Shown here piece by piece: positions 1-8,514 of a stretch of 64,000 nt of DNA. The stretch's first letter is position 1; every line of letters starts with the position of its first letter. The stretch comes from Rhodococcus sp. 1163. Its GTDB lineage: Bacteria > Actinomycetota > Actinomycetes > Mycobacteriales > Mycobacteriaceae. The stretch lies in NCBI RefSeq assembly GCF_002091985.1, contig NZ_MKKX01000017.1, forward strand, positions 516,432 to 580,431, given 5' to 3'. The notes beneath the pieces were generated by a model. It saw nothing but the letters and a program-made list of their open reading frames with translations, did not search any database and was not told the DNA's origin. The position numbers and the translations under genes are program-made.

Positions 1-283
1 GATCGACCTTGATCTGCTCGTCGTCGCCCTCGCCCTCACCTGTGGTGTTGTCGCCGGTGTGCTCGATCGAGCCGTCGGGGGACTTGAGGTTGTTGAAGAA
101 CACGAAGTGTCCGTCGCTCAGTGCCTTCTTCGTCGAGTTCAGCGCTATGGCGCTGGCGTCGAGGTCGAAGTCCGTTCCGGTCGTCGTTCGAATGTCCCAA
201 CCGAGTCCGACCGTGACCGCGGTCAGGTTCGGAGCTGCCTTGGTGAGTGAAACATTGCCGCCCTTGCTGAGACTGACGCCCAT
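1..283 (-). CDS. TerD family stress protein, partial (C-terminus lies outside the window)
   Basis: The gene reads leftwards from an ATG at 283 and runs off the window edge. The N-terminus begins [15 protein letters not shown], the standard opening of TerD/TerE/TerZ proteins. It continues with the conserved FDLDASAI core and an acidic calcium-binding stretch ([13 protein letters not shown]) near residue 80. TerD proteins bind Ca2+ and act in the tellurite/general stress response; their exact biochemical role is unsettled. It is divergent from the Ter-associated biosynthetic operon starting near 451, and a second TerD protein lies at 8515-9744. About 94 residues are visible, roughly half of a normal TerD. 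Confidence 0.92.
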   Translation of the reverse strand, partial: MGVSLSKGGNVSLTKAAPNLTAVTVGLGWDIRTTTGTDFDLDASAIALNSTKKALSDGHFVFFNNLKSPDGSIEHTGDNTTGEGEGDDEQIKVD

Positions 284-450
284 GTCTGTCCTTTCGTGTG
301 GATTCCGCTACTTACTTTCCACCGTAGTGGTCATCTGTCCGATTTGTGAGGAGCTCGCGGTCACACCGCGGGCCTGATCCTGTTTGTCACAGTTGCACTA
401 CGGCAACGTGCACACCACGGTGGGAAGTTCCCGTCAGTACTATCGAGCGG

Positions 451-1650
451 GTGACAAGTCGCTGGCCTGGGGCCTTCCGCCGCGGAGGTGGATCGGAGTC
501 TGCTGCGCGCGCAGCACAGGAGAGCGCCGTCGCTGCCTTCCTCGACATGGACAAACGACAGTCGATCGCATCCACGGGTGTCGATGCAATCCGGGCATTG
601 ACTCCCGAACGCGACATCACGTCGTTATGGCACGAGACCGAGAAGAAGTGTTTCGAAGCCGGCGCTGCCTACTTGGCAGCGGTGGATCAGTTCGACGGCA
701 TCACCACTCCGGCAGCACAGAACGCATTCGACGCCGCGGCGCGTGCGCTGGGCGAGGCATGCCACGCTGTCGACGAGTTCTACCAAGCGCACCGAATCGA
801 CATCGAACAAGCACGTTCCACGCTCGCCGCTACCCCGCGCCTGGCTCAGGATGCCAAGGCCCTTGCCGAGAAGGCCCAGTTGGCCGTCGCGGCCGCCGAT
901 GACAGCTTCACCGACTACCCGTCGATACGAGCGGCATGGCAGACGCTCGACGCCAGCGTTGCCGCCCTCGACGGCGCCACCGCGTCGAACGACGCTCTGG
1001 GCGTCCGAAATGCCGCCGCCGCAGTTCGTGACGCCGCAGCAGCGCTGGAGGCTGCAGTCGAAGCAGCTCCGGCTCGGGCCAAGGAAGCACGCTCGGCTCT
1101 CTCGTCGGTCCGCACCCGCCTCGAGGCTGTCCGCACGCGCTTCGAACGACTCGCACCTGCCTTCTCGACGTTGCTCCGCGAGTTCAATGTCGCCAGCTCG
1201 GCCGACCTCTCGGCCAACGAGCACATGAGCGCCCGATACATCGAGCAGGCCTCGGAAGACCTCGCCGCCGCGCGGGCGGCCGCCGACGCCGGGAACCCCG
1301 AACAGGCTCTCGACTACATCGCGCAGGCTCGCGCGCGCCTTGCCGACGCCGAGGCTCTCGTCGACGCCGTCACCGATCGGGTCGAACTGCTGCGTGCGGT
1401 GAAGGCGAACCCACGGGAGAAGGAACGGGCGGTACGTTTCACGTTACGAGACGCACAACAGTTGGCTGTGAACCGTGGTCTGGTTGCCGAGTGGGGATCG
1501 GTGTTGGATGCTCAGCTGGCTCGAATCGAGAGAGCGAGCACTGCGTTGTCCGGCACTCACCCCGATTACTGGTCCTATCTGCAAGATCTGAATACCATTT
1601 CCGGCTTCATCTCCGGGGTTGTCGACAGGATGCGAGGCTCGGCTCGCTGA
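451..1650 (+). CDS. Coiled-coil protein of the Ter-associated operon
   Basis: The product is about 399 residues, Ala- and Arg-rich and almost entirely helical by composition, with long heptad-like stretches between residues 90 and 330. No signal peptide, membrane segment or enzyme motif is visible. The GTG at 451 was chosen because the protein from VTSRWPGAFRRGG onward looks like a coherent start; in-frame GTG codons upstream (from 346) are possible. It is the first gene of a run with the CitE-like lyase, PRTase protein and HAD phosphatase, so it probably belongs to the Ter-linked stress module as a scaffold or TerD partner. That role is inference. It could also be a phage-shock-like coiled-coil protein, but no PspA signature was recognised. 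Confidence 0.75.
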   Translation: MTSRWPGAFRRGGGSESAARAAQESAVAAFLDMDKRQSIASTGVDAIRALTPERDITSLWHETEKKCFEAGAAYLAAVDQFDGITTPAAQNAFDAAARALGEACHAVDEFYQAHRIDIEQARSTLAATPRLAQDAKALAEKAQLAVAAADDSFTDYPSIRAAWQTLDASVAALDGATASNDALGVRNAAAAVRDAAAALEAAVEAAPARAKEARSALSSVRTRLEAVRTRFERLAPAFSTLLREFNVASSADLSANEHMSARYIEQASEDLAAARAAADAGNPEQALDYIAQARARLADAEALVDAVTDRVELLRAVKANPREKERAVRFTLRDAQQLAVNRGLVAEWGSVLDAQLARIERASTALSGTHPDYWSYLQDLNTISGFISGVVDRMRGSAR

Positions 1651-1697
1651 TCGCCGAACTCCACAATTCATTTGCTCACGAACGCTAAGGACGCCCG

Positions 1698-2855
1698 GTG
1701 CAACACTTTCGACATCTCGATCCCGCAGTGCACGACGCACTGTTCTTCCGGCCACCCAAGAATATTGCCGTAGACGCGGACATCGTCAGTGTCGCAACGG
1801 CACTCGGGGCAACGCTGTACATGCCGGCGACACGGACCGACCTGACCGCGACGTTGATCAAACGCAGCCGCATGGGTGTCTGCTCATTGGTCATCGACCT
1901 CGAAGATGCCGTCGCCGATCACCGTCTCGAAGAGGCTCTCGCCAACACCGTGCGGACACTCGACGAGCTGGCCGCGGACGAGGATCTCACCGCGCTGGTG
2001 TTCGTCCGGGCCCGTACTCCGGAGCACATTCGCAGAATTTGTTCCGAGATCGCTCACGGTGCCGCCGGCCTCGCCGGTTTCGTGGTGCCCAAGTTCACGG
2101 CGGCAAACGGCGCCTCCTTCCTCGACGCCATCGCCGCGGGTTCGAGTGAGCACGGCAAGCGACTGTTCGCGATGCCAGTTCTCGAATCCACCGAGGTCGT
2201 ATTCCGAGAGACTCGCGACACCGAACTCGTCGCGGTACGCGAACTGCTTCTGGCACACAGTGAACGAGTACTCGCGGTGCGCATCGGCGCCACCGACATG
2301 TGCGGCATGTTCGGTATCCGGCGCGACCGAGATCTGACCATCTACGACGTCCGCGTCATCGCCGACGTCATCAGCGCCATCGTCAACCACCTCGGGCGCA
2401 ACAACGGAACCGGATTCGTCATCACCGGACCGGTATGGGAGTACTTCGCCGATCACGAACGCATGTTCCGTCCCATGCTCAGACAGACTCCGTTCGTCGA
2501 ACCCGGGGCAGTTCGATTTCGGCAGCAGCTCGTCAGCAGTGACCTCGACGCTCTCCTTCGCGAAGTCGCATTGGACCGCGCCAACGGGATTCAAGGAAAA
2601 ACGGTGATTCATCCGTCTCACGTTCCTGCTGTACATGCACTGTCCGCAGTGACACACGAGGAGTACCACGATGCGCTCGACATCTTGGAATCCGACGCGG
2701 GAGGCGTCCGAGCCTCGGGCTACGGTAACAAGATGAACGAGCTTGGACCGCATCGCAACTGGGCGAGCCAAACATTACTGCGTGCCGATGCTTTCGGCGT
2801 CACCAACGAAAAGGTCACATTCGTGGACGTACTCACCGCCCTGGCGGACCGATGA
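1698..2855 (+). CDS. HpcH/HpaI aldolase / citrate-lyase-beta-like C-C bond lyase of the Ter module
   Basis: A 385-residue TIM-barrel protein of the CitE/HpcH group. The metal-binding motif VIDLEDAV is at about residue 65, followed by a KFTAANG segment (about residue 134) and an acidic ESTEVVF stretch typical of the family. It starts at a GTG preceded by TAAGGAC. Its last bases overlap the next ORF (ATGA, 2852-2855), which indicates translational coupling. Anantharaman, Iyer and Aravind described Ter gene neighbourhoods in which such a lyase occurs with PRTase and HAD enzymes, proposed to make a nucleoside-like metabolite. The exact substrate is unknown. Confidence is high for the family and lower for the pathway. 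Confidence 0.9.
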   Translation: MQHFRHLDPAVHDALFFRPPKNIAVDADIVSVATALGATLYMPATRTDLTATLIKRSRMGVCSLVIDLEDAVADHRLEEALANTVRTLDELAADEDLTALVFVRARTPEHIRRICSEIAHGAAGLAGFVVPKFTAANGASFLDAIAAGSSEHGKRLFAMPVLESTEVVFRETRDTELVAVRELLLAHSERVLAVRIGATDMCGMFGIRRDRDLTIYDVRVIADVISAIVNHLGRNNGTGFVITGPVWEYFADHERMFRPMLRQTPFVEPGAVRFRQQLVSSDLDALLREVALDRANGIQGKTVIHPSHVPAVHALSAVTHEEYHDALDILESDAGGVRASGYGNKMNELGPHRNWASQTLLRADAFGVTNEKVTFVDVLTALADR

Positions 2856-5182
2856 ACAACCCGACCGACGGAATCAGAGTCACCGGCACCGGTACGTCCT
2901 CCGAGTGGTCGGTAGAGCAACTCGTCCGCCCCGGATTACGTCGAAACCCCAGGCGTGCACATCTTTTGGTGTCAGAGGTACTCGGAAAGCACATACCGGT
3001 CGACCCCGAGCTAGTGACCGCTGCAGCGGACCAACTGGGAACCCTCGTACTCGACGCGGTCGGTGGATCGGACATCGTCGTGCTCGGGTTCGCCGAAACT
3101 GCAACAGGTTTGGGACATGGCGTCGCAGCACGACTCAACGCATACTCCTACCTGCATTCGACGCGTCGCGATGTGCCCGGCCTCGAGGTGTACGGCGAGT
3201 TCCAAGAAGGCCATTCGCACGCGACGGATCACAAACTGCTGCCAACGTCCGCGGACGTCCTGTCCGTTCCGCTTCCCCTCGTTTTGGTCGACGACGAGAT
3301 ATCCACCGGTAAAACGGCACTCGAAGCAATCCGCTCCGTCCACGCCGTCACTCCGCGGGCACATTACGTGATTGCCTCGCTCGTCGACATGCGAAGCGAG
3401 GAGCACATCCTCGAGACCGAAGCCGTCGCGACCGAACTCGGCGTCACCATCGTCAGCGTGAGCCTCGCGCAGGGCAGCGTCGAGCTGGCCGACGGGCTCG
3501 TCGGTGACGTGACCGGACTACCGGACTACCGGACGTTCAATCCTGCCGCGGAGTCCGCGGGCACCGTAACCCGCCTCGATGCGAATTGGCCCGCAACCGT
3601 TCCCGACGGCGGCCGTCACGGCTTCCTTTCCTTCGACACTCCGGCCTTCGAGAACGCGATCGCTCACGTTGCCACGCGCGTCGAGACCGTCGTGCCCGCC
3701 GGCAGACCCGTAGTGGTCCTCGGCCACGAGGAATTGATGTACCTGCCACTTCGCCTCGCGTTGATCCTCCGCGCGGGTGGTCATCCGGCTTTGTTTCAAA
3801 CCACCACTCGCTCACCGGCTTACGTACTCGACACACCGAACTATCCGCTGCGTCGTGGCTTCCAGTTTCTGGCGCCGGAGAACGGCGAACCCGAGGCTCG
3901 GTACGTCTACAACGCCGACGGCCCGGAGAATGCGTTGCTGATTCTCGTGGTCGACGAGCCTGCGGACACCGACCGTCTGTTCGGCGAAGGTGGTGCCGCT
4001 CGCACTCTCGCCGCGTCCGGCGCCGATGTCCTCGTCGTCGTCATCACCGGTGCCGATCCGGTGGCCCTCGCAGTATCGCGCCGCGCAGTGCCCCTGACCG
4101 GGCCCGCCTTCGGTTCCTACGCCCCAGGTGAAGTGACATGGCTGCTCAAGGACCTCTCCGGCGTAGAGCTCGAAGCCGATGTCGGTGAGCGAGAGAAGCG
4201 AATTCAGGCCGGCACAGCGCATTACGCCGAATCGCTACCCGTAGAGTTTCAACCCGATCTCGCGTACCGTGAATTGTTCGAAGAGGTCCTGCAGGACAGC
4301 GCTTCTCGCCTAGCAGTCGCAGTCGGCACCGTCACCGAACTCGTTCTGGCCGAGCGCGGGCACGACATAGTCCTCGCCTCCTTGGCGCGGGCCGGCACAC
4401 CGATCGGGATACTGATGCGCCGCTGGGCGCACCATGCGCACGGACTCGAACTGCCACACTATGCCCTCTCGATCGTCCGCGACCGTGGAATCGATACTGT
4501 CGCACTGAAATACCTCGCAGACAATCATGATCCGCGGTCGGTCGTCTTCGTGGACGGCTGGACGGGCAAAGGTGCCATTGCCCGCGAATTGACCGCTGCG
4601 CTGGCGGCATTCGAGGGCGCAGAGTTCAACAGCGACCTCGCAGTTCTGGCCGACCCCGGCCATTGCGCGCGGACCTACGGCACGCGCGATGATTTCCTCA
4701 TCGCATCTGCCTGCCTCAATTCGACGGTCTCCGGTCTCGTCTCCCGGACGGTCCTCAACCGCGACCTGATCGACGACGGCGAATTCCACGGCGCCAAGTA
4801 CTACGCCGACCTAGCACCGGACGACGTGTCCAACCATCTGCTCGACACCGTGTCAGCACAATTCGACGCGGTACGCGAGGACGTTGCCCGATCGGTCACC
4901 GCGGTATCGAGCTCCGATCGCACCCCGACCTGGACCGGATGGGCTTCGGTGGAGAAGGTCCGCGAAGAGTTCGGGATCTCGCATGTCAATTTCGTCAAAC
5001 CCGGTGTAGGAGAAACCACGCGAGTGCTTCTCCGTCGAATTCCATGGCGGATTCTCGTGCGCGACCTCGGTGCCCCCGAGCACCGGCATATTCGAATGTT
5101 GGCTGCCGCCAGAGATGTTCCGGTGCTCGAGGTACCGGATCTGGCATATTCGTGCATGGGCCTGATCAAGGATGTCACGTGA
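2852..5182 (+). CDS. Multidomain phosphoribosyltransferase (PRTase_2 - TRSP - StiP/PRTase_1 - PELOTA order) of the Ter module
   Basis: A 776-residue protein that appears to fuse the enzymes of the Ter-linked nucleotide-like biosynthesis. The N-terminal third is a PRTase with a PRPP-loop-like motif VLVDDEISTGKT at about residue 145. A middle TRSP-like segment spans about 240-370. A second PRTase-like (StiP) domain carries FVDGWTGKGAI at about 566. The last 80 residues (RRIPWRILVRD and following) look like the PELOTA-type RNA-binding domain. In many genomes these are two separate genes; here they form one chain. The start overlaps the lyase stop, and the stop overlaps the HAD start (GTGA), so three genes are translationally coupled. 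Domain names come from the known families; boundaries are estimates by eye. Confidence 0.88.
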   Translation: MNNPTDGIRVTGTGTSSEWSVEQLVRPGLRRNPRRAHLLVSEVLGKHIPVDPELVTAAADQLGTLVLDAVGGSDIVVLGFAETATGLGHGVAARLNAYSYLHSTRRDVPGLEVYGEFQEGHSHATDHKLLPTSADVLSVPLPLVLVDDEISTGKTALEAIRSVHAVTPRAHYVIASLVDMRSEEHILETEAVATELGVTIVSVSLAQGSVELADGLVGDVTGLPDYRTFNPAAESAGTVTRLDANWPATVPDGGRHGFLSFDTPAFENAIAHVATRVETVVPAGRPVVVLGHEELMYLPLRLALILRAGGHPALFQTTTRSPAYVLDTPNYPLRRGFQFLAPENGEPEARYVYNADGPENALLILVVDEPADTDRLFGEGGAARTLAASGADVLVVVITGADPVALAVSRRAVPLTGPAFGSYAPGEVTWLLKDLSGVELEADVGEREKRIQAGTAHYAESLPVEFQPDLAYRELFEEVLQDSASRLAVAVGTVTELVLAERGHDIVLASLARAGTPIGILMRRWAHHAHGLELPHYALSIVRDRGIDTVALKYLADNHDPRSVVFVDGWTGKGAIARELTAALAAFEGAEFNSDLAVLADPGHCARTYGTRDDFLIASACLNSTVSGLVSRTVLNRDLIDDGEFHGAKYYADLAPDDVSNHLLDTVSAQFDAVREDVARSVTAVSSSDRTPTWTGWASVEKVREEFGISHVNFVKPGVGETTRVLLRRIPWRILVRDLGAPEHRHIRMLAAARDVPVLEVPDLAYSCMGLIKDVT

Positions 5183-6027
5183 ACACCCTCGTAGCGGTCG
5201 ACCTGGACCGAACGATGATCTTCTCCGCGGCCGCGTTGGGGTTCGAGGTCGACGACACCGTGGTCTGCGTCGAAATGTTCGAGAGAGCGCCACTGTCCTA
5301 CATGACCACCGCTGCCGCGGAGTCGCTGCGCACCCTCACTGCCGATGCCGTCGTGGTGCCGACGACGACACGCACGATCGAGCAATTCCAGCGAGTCTCA
5401 CTGCCCGGCGCGCCGTGGCGGTTCTCGATCACGAGCAACGGCGGCAACATCCTCGTCGACGGTGAACCCGACCGTGCATGGCGCGCAGGTTTCTCGGACA
5501 TCGATCTCGGCGGGGTCCGCGAGGAGTTGACGCGTCGAACGGGCGGCGACTGGGTTCTCAAGCGTCGGACAGCGGACGATCTTTTCTGCTACCTCGTCGT
5601 CGAACCCGCAGCGGTTCCGCCCGGATTTCTCGCGGACTGGTCTTCGTGGTGTGCCGCACGTGGATGGAACGTCTCGCAACAGGGGCGCAAGATCTACACC
5701 ATGCCCGACGTCGTCTGCAAGAATCGCGCCGTCGCCGAAGTTCTCACACGCTGCATCGACGACGGCATTCTCGACGACCGGGCCCTCACGCTTGCTGCGG
5801 GAGACGGCGCCCTCGACGCAGACATGCTCATCGCCGCCGACCGGTCCATCAGGCCGCGGCACGGCGAGCTGGAGGCGAAGAACTTTCGCCACGACGGGTT
5901 GGTGGTCACGAGGTCGGCGGGTGCGCTCGCGAGCGAGGAGATCCTCACCTGGCTGCAGGCCGAGACGGCTCGAGAAGTCGATGGAACCATCCGTGCGTCC
6001 GCTGCGTCGAACAAGGCAAGGGGTTGA
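5179..6027 (+). CDS. HAD-superfamily phosphatase of the Ter module
   Basis: A 282-residue Cof/SPP-like HAD hydrolase. Motif I is VDLDRTM at about residues 5-11, where the family has DxDxT. A SNGGNILVDG segment lies near residue 80-90, and motif IV LAAGDGALDADML is at about 210. The GTG start overlaps the stop of the PRTase gene by four bases, so the longer reading frame upstream is not needed. In Ter biosynthetic modules the HAD enzyme is thought to remove a phosphate from the PRPP-derived intermediate. The substrate cannot be read from the sequence. Confidence 0.88.
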   Translation: MNTLVAVDLDRTMIFSAAALGFEVDDTVVCVEMFERAPLSYMTTAAAESLRTLTADAVVVPTTTRTIEQFQRVSLPGAPWRFSITSNGGNILVDGEPDRAWRAGFSDIDLGGVREELTRRTGGDWVLKRRTADDLFCYLVVEPAAVPPGFLADWSSWCAARGWNVSQQGRKIYTMPDVVCKNRAVAEVLTRCIDDGILDDRALTLAAGDGALDADMLIAADRSIRPRHGELEAKNFRHDGLVVTRSAGALASEEILTWLQAETAREVDGTIRASAASNKARG

Positions 6028-6048
6028 CGCACACACGGGGGTACAGGC

Positions 6049-6159
6049 ATGGGCTGGGGAAGAACAGGCTCGAAAGGTAAGCCCTGGACGGGTGCGGATC
6101 GTGTTGGATCCGCGGAACGGGGTTCTACGCCGACGCATGATCCGGAGCATCAGGCATGA
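6049..6159 (+). CDS. Possible 36-residue small protein coupled to the PPE-like gene
   Basis: A short frame starts at ATG 6049 after a GGGGGT stretch and ends at a TGA that overlaps the ATG of the next gene (ATGA at 6156). It encodes MGWGRTGSKGKPWTG..., a basic, Gly- and Trp-containing peptide with no recognised domain. The exact four-base overlap and the position between the Ter operon and the type VII pair support translation; short length makes this tentative. It may be only a leader that couples translation. Confidence 0.4.
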   Translation: MGWGRTGSKGKPWTGADRVGSAERGSTPTHDPEHQA

Positions 6160-7631
6160 GCGGTGATCCTTCGGAAGAACTGCAGCAGACCCTGCGCACA
6201 CTCGAGAGCATCAGCGGGTTCGGTGACATGTCGGCGCAGGAGTTCGGCGATCTGACGCGTGCCGTCGTCTACCAAGAACGAGACAGTTACGCGTACAGCG
6301 GGGGCTACGAGCCCAAGGCAGTGTTCGACGACGACCCGTTCGAGGCAATGTCGCATGGAGAGATCTTCGGGAAAGTCGAGCAGTTCCAACCTGAACGGGC
6401 CGAGGAGTCCTCCAACAACTGGCGAGCGATCGGAGCCCACGCAGCCGAGGGCGCCGATCAGTTCGCTCAGGCAATGGCCGCGGTGAACAGCACCAGCTGG
6501 CAGGGCCCATCAGCCACCGCCGCAGTCGACGGTGTGCAGGCGTACACGAAGTCGACCGCAGAGTTGAAAACAACTGCACATCTCGTGGCGAACAAGCTGC
6601 TCGAGGCCTACACGGGGCTTCAGCAAACCAAGGCGAGCGTTCCGCCTCCGCTGGCTACCGGCCCGTTCGAGAAAGTGCTCGATGCCGTTCCGGGCTTTAT
6701 CGTGCCCGGTGCGTTGAAGCAGGCCCAACACGCACGTGAAGAGGCAGAAGAAGCTGCGCGCCAGGTCATGCACAGTGTGTACATGCCGGTCGTACATCAA
6801 TCCGACGACCAGGTCCCGATTCTGCCGACCGCGCTCGATCCGGTCACCGACGGCGGTTCCGGCGACGCCGCCAGGCACCAACCGGGAACCAAGGGCCCCG
6901 GCTTCGACGCGCAACCTTTTTCTCGAGCAGACACTGCGGCCACCGGGCCCGAATCCGGCAATGGTGCTTCGGGGCAGGCCGGTTCACCTGCCTCCGACGG
7001 CGGCGCTCTTCGATCTCCCGCATCGGACACTCGGGACACCGGGACAGAGGCGTCGAGTTGGGCGCCCGGTGATGCGACACAGTCGCCGCAGCCGCCCACC
7101 GGTCCGGCCGGGGCGCAGCAAGGGGCGAATGCCCCCTCCTTATCATCACCGGCGGGGTCGTCACCCGGTGGCTCGGTACTGGGCAGCCCACTCGGTGGTC
7201 CCCGAGGTTCTGGTCCAGGCGGTTCAGGTCTCGGCGGTTCAGGTCTCGGCGGCTCAGGTTCTCGGGGCGGCAGTTCCGGCGGTGCCGGTTCTCGGTTCGG
7301 CGGGGGCTCCGGCGGTTCGGGCTCGGGTGGTTCGGGCTCGGGATCGGGAACCGGGGGGTTGAGTCGTCCAGGAGTCGGCGGCTCGGTCCTCGGGGCTCCT
7401 GGCCAGGGCAGTACCGCGGCCGGGGGCCAGGGATCGGCCGGAGGATCCGGTACGGCCGCAGGCCGTGCCGGTGCACCTGGGATGGGCGGAATGTCGCCTG
7501 GCGTAGGTCGCGGTGGGCCGGGGGGCGCAGACGACGTCCACAAGACGCCCGGTTATCTGGTCGATGCCGTCAATGGAGACGAATTGATCGGCACGCTGCC
7601 ACTTGTCGTTCCACCGGTGCTCGGCGGGTGA
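6156..7631 (+). CDS. PPE/WXG100-like putative type VII (ESX) secretion substrate
   Basis: The product is 491 residues. The N-terminal ~220 residues are helical with a WxG-type turn (TSWQGPSA, about residue 113), as in WXG100/PPE helical hairpins. Residues ~230-450 are a low-complexity Gly/Ser/Pro linker, including near-perfect GGSGLGGSGLG DNA repeats around 7210-7260. The C-terminus has an HKTPGYLV...GELPLVVPPVLG-like tail seen in actinobacterial PPE-domain proteins. The next gene is an EspG chaperone, overlapping by four bases, and EspG proteins bind PPE substrates. No other ESX genes are in the window, so export would depend on a distant ESX machine. The family assignment rests on context plus the tail and WxG motif. 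Confidence 0.75.
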   Translation: MSGDPSEELQQTLRTLESISGFGDMSAQEFGDLTRAVVYQERDSYAYSGGYEPKAVFDDDPFEAMSHGEIFGKVEQFQPERAEESSNNWRAIGAHAAEGADQFAQAMAAVNSTSWQGPSATAAVDGVQAYTKSTAELKTTAHLVANKLLEAYTGLQQTKASVPPPLATGPFEKVLDAVPGFIVPGALKQAQHAREEAEEAARQVMHSVYMPVVHQSDDQVPILPTALDPVTDGGSGDAARHQPGTKGPGFDAQPFSRADTAATGPESGNGASGQAGSPASDGGALRSPASDTRDTGTEASSWAPGDATQSPQPPTGPAGAQQGANAPSLSSPAGSSPGGSVLGSPLGGPRGSGPGGSGLGGSGLGGSGSRGGSSGGAGSRFGGGSGGSGSGGSGSGSGTGGLSRPGVGGSVLGAPGQGSTAAGGQGSAGGSGTAAGRAGAPGMGGMSPGVGRGGPGGADDVHKTPGYLVDAVNGDELIGTLPLVVPPVLGG

Positions 7632-8404
7632 ACGAGCGCGAGTGGACCATGACCGGCCTCGAATTTCGGGTCATGATGGAACAGTTCGGGCGCGATCGAT
7701 TGCCGTTCCCACTGCAAATTCGTGCGACCGCAAGCTCGGCAGCCGAATATCACCGTCGATGCCACGAGGCGTCGATAGGCATCGCGACGAAGATGGACGA
7801 AGACCTGCGCGAGGCCGGACGGATCCTTCTCGACCCGCGGCTTCGAATCGAAGTCGTCGGCCATACGCGGAGCACGAGCGCAGCCGACGGCTCCGGCGAC
7901 ATCAAAATACGTGGCCATGCCGCGATCCGACACGACAGTGCAGCGGTGCTGATCCAACAACCCGGACTCGATGATTCCTCCGGCGGCCCGGTGACGGTTC
8001 GCCTGGTCGCTTCGCATCGCGCCGTGAATCGAGTACTGGGAGCACTGCCCGAATCCCCGAAGGGCACACACCCTCGCATCGACATCCCGCGGCCTTCTCC
8101 GATCGGACGATCGACCGCGAACTCAGTCGTGTTCGACAGCGCCACAGGATCGACCTCCAGGGAGCACTTCGACCGACTTCTGGGCCGACGTCGAACCAGC
8201 GCAGGCGAAATCCTCGTCTGCCCTGGCAAAACCACCGACAATCGAGTGGAAAAGAACTTGGCTGGTTTTCACTGGGTGGACAACGCCGACGACGGTCGAT
8301 ACCTGGTCCGGTCCGGCTCTACTGTCAGCGTCATTCCTGCCTCCGATTCCGACGTGGCCGCGGAAGTCCGAAGGCTCGCCACAGAGTTGGCAGCCGAGAC
8401 CTGA
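7628..8404 (+). CDS. EspG-family ESX secretion chaperone
   Basis: A 258-residue protein with the EspG opening (LEFRVMMEQFGRDRLPFPL) and the mixed pattern of an EspG fold through to AAEVRRLATEL. EspG chaperones bind the tip of PE/PPE-type substrates in the cytosol and keep them export competent. It begins at a GTG overlapping the stop of the PPE-like gene; an ATG at 7649 (MTGLEF) is an alternative start that fits the family well. The pairing with the preceding PPE-like gene strongly suggests chaperone and client. Confidence 0.87.
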   Translation: MNEREWTMTGLEFRVMMEQFGRDRLPFPLQIRATASSAAEYHRRCHEASIGIATKMDEDLREAGRILLDPRLRIEVVGHTRSTSAADGSGDIKIRGHAAIRHDSAAVLIQQPGLDDSSGGPVTVRLVASHRAVNRVLGALPESPKGTHPRIDIPRPSPIGRSTANSVVFDSATGSTSREHFDRLLGRRRTSAGEILVCPGKTTDNRVEKNLAGFHWVDNADDGRYLVRSGSTVSVIPASDSDVAAEVRRLATELAAET

Positions 8405-8514
8405 AGCCGACGACGGGCACGGGTTGCGGAACTTCGTCCACAACATTCGGACATTTCGACCCAGTACATTGGTGTGCGCACTTCACGACCCGCTCTCATC
8501 GAAAAGGACACACA

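Noticed and set aside
7200..7345. GGTTCAGGTCTCGGC repeats as a regulatory repeat
   Set aside because: They are in frame and encode the Gly/Ser-rich linker of the PPE-like protein, so coding low complexity explains them.
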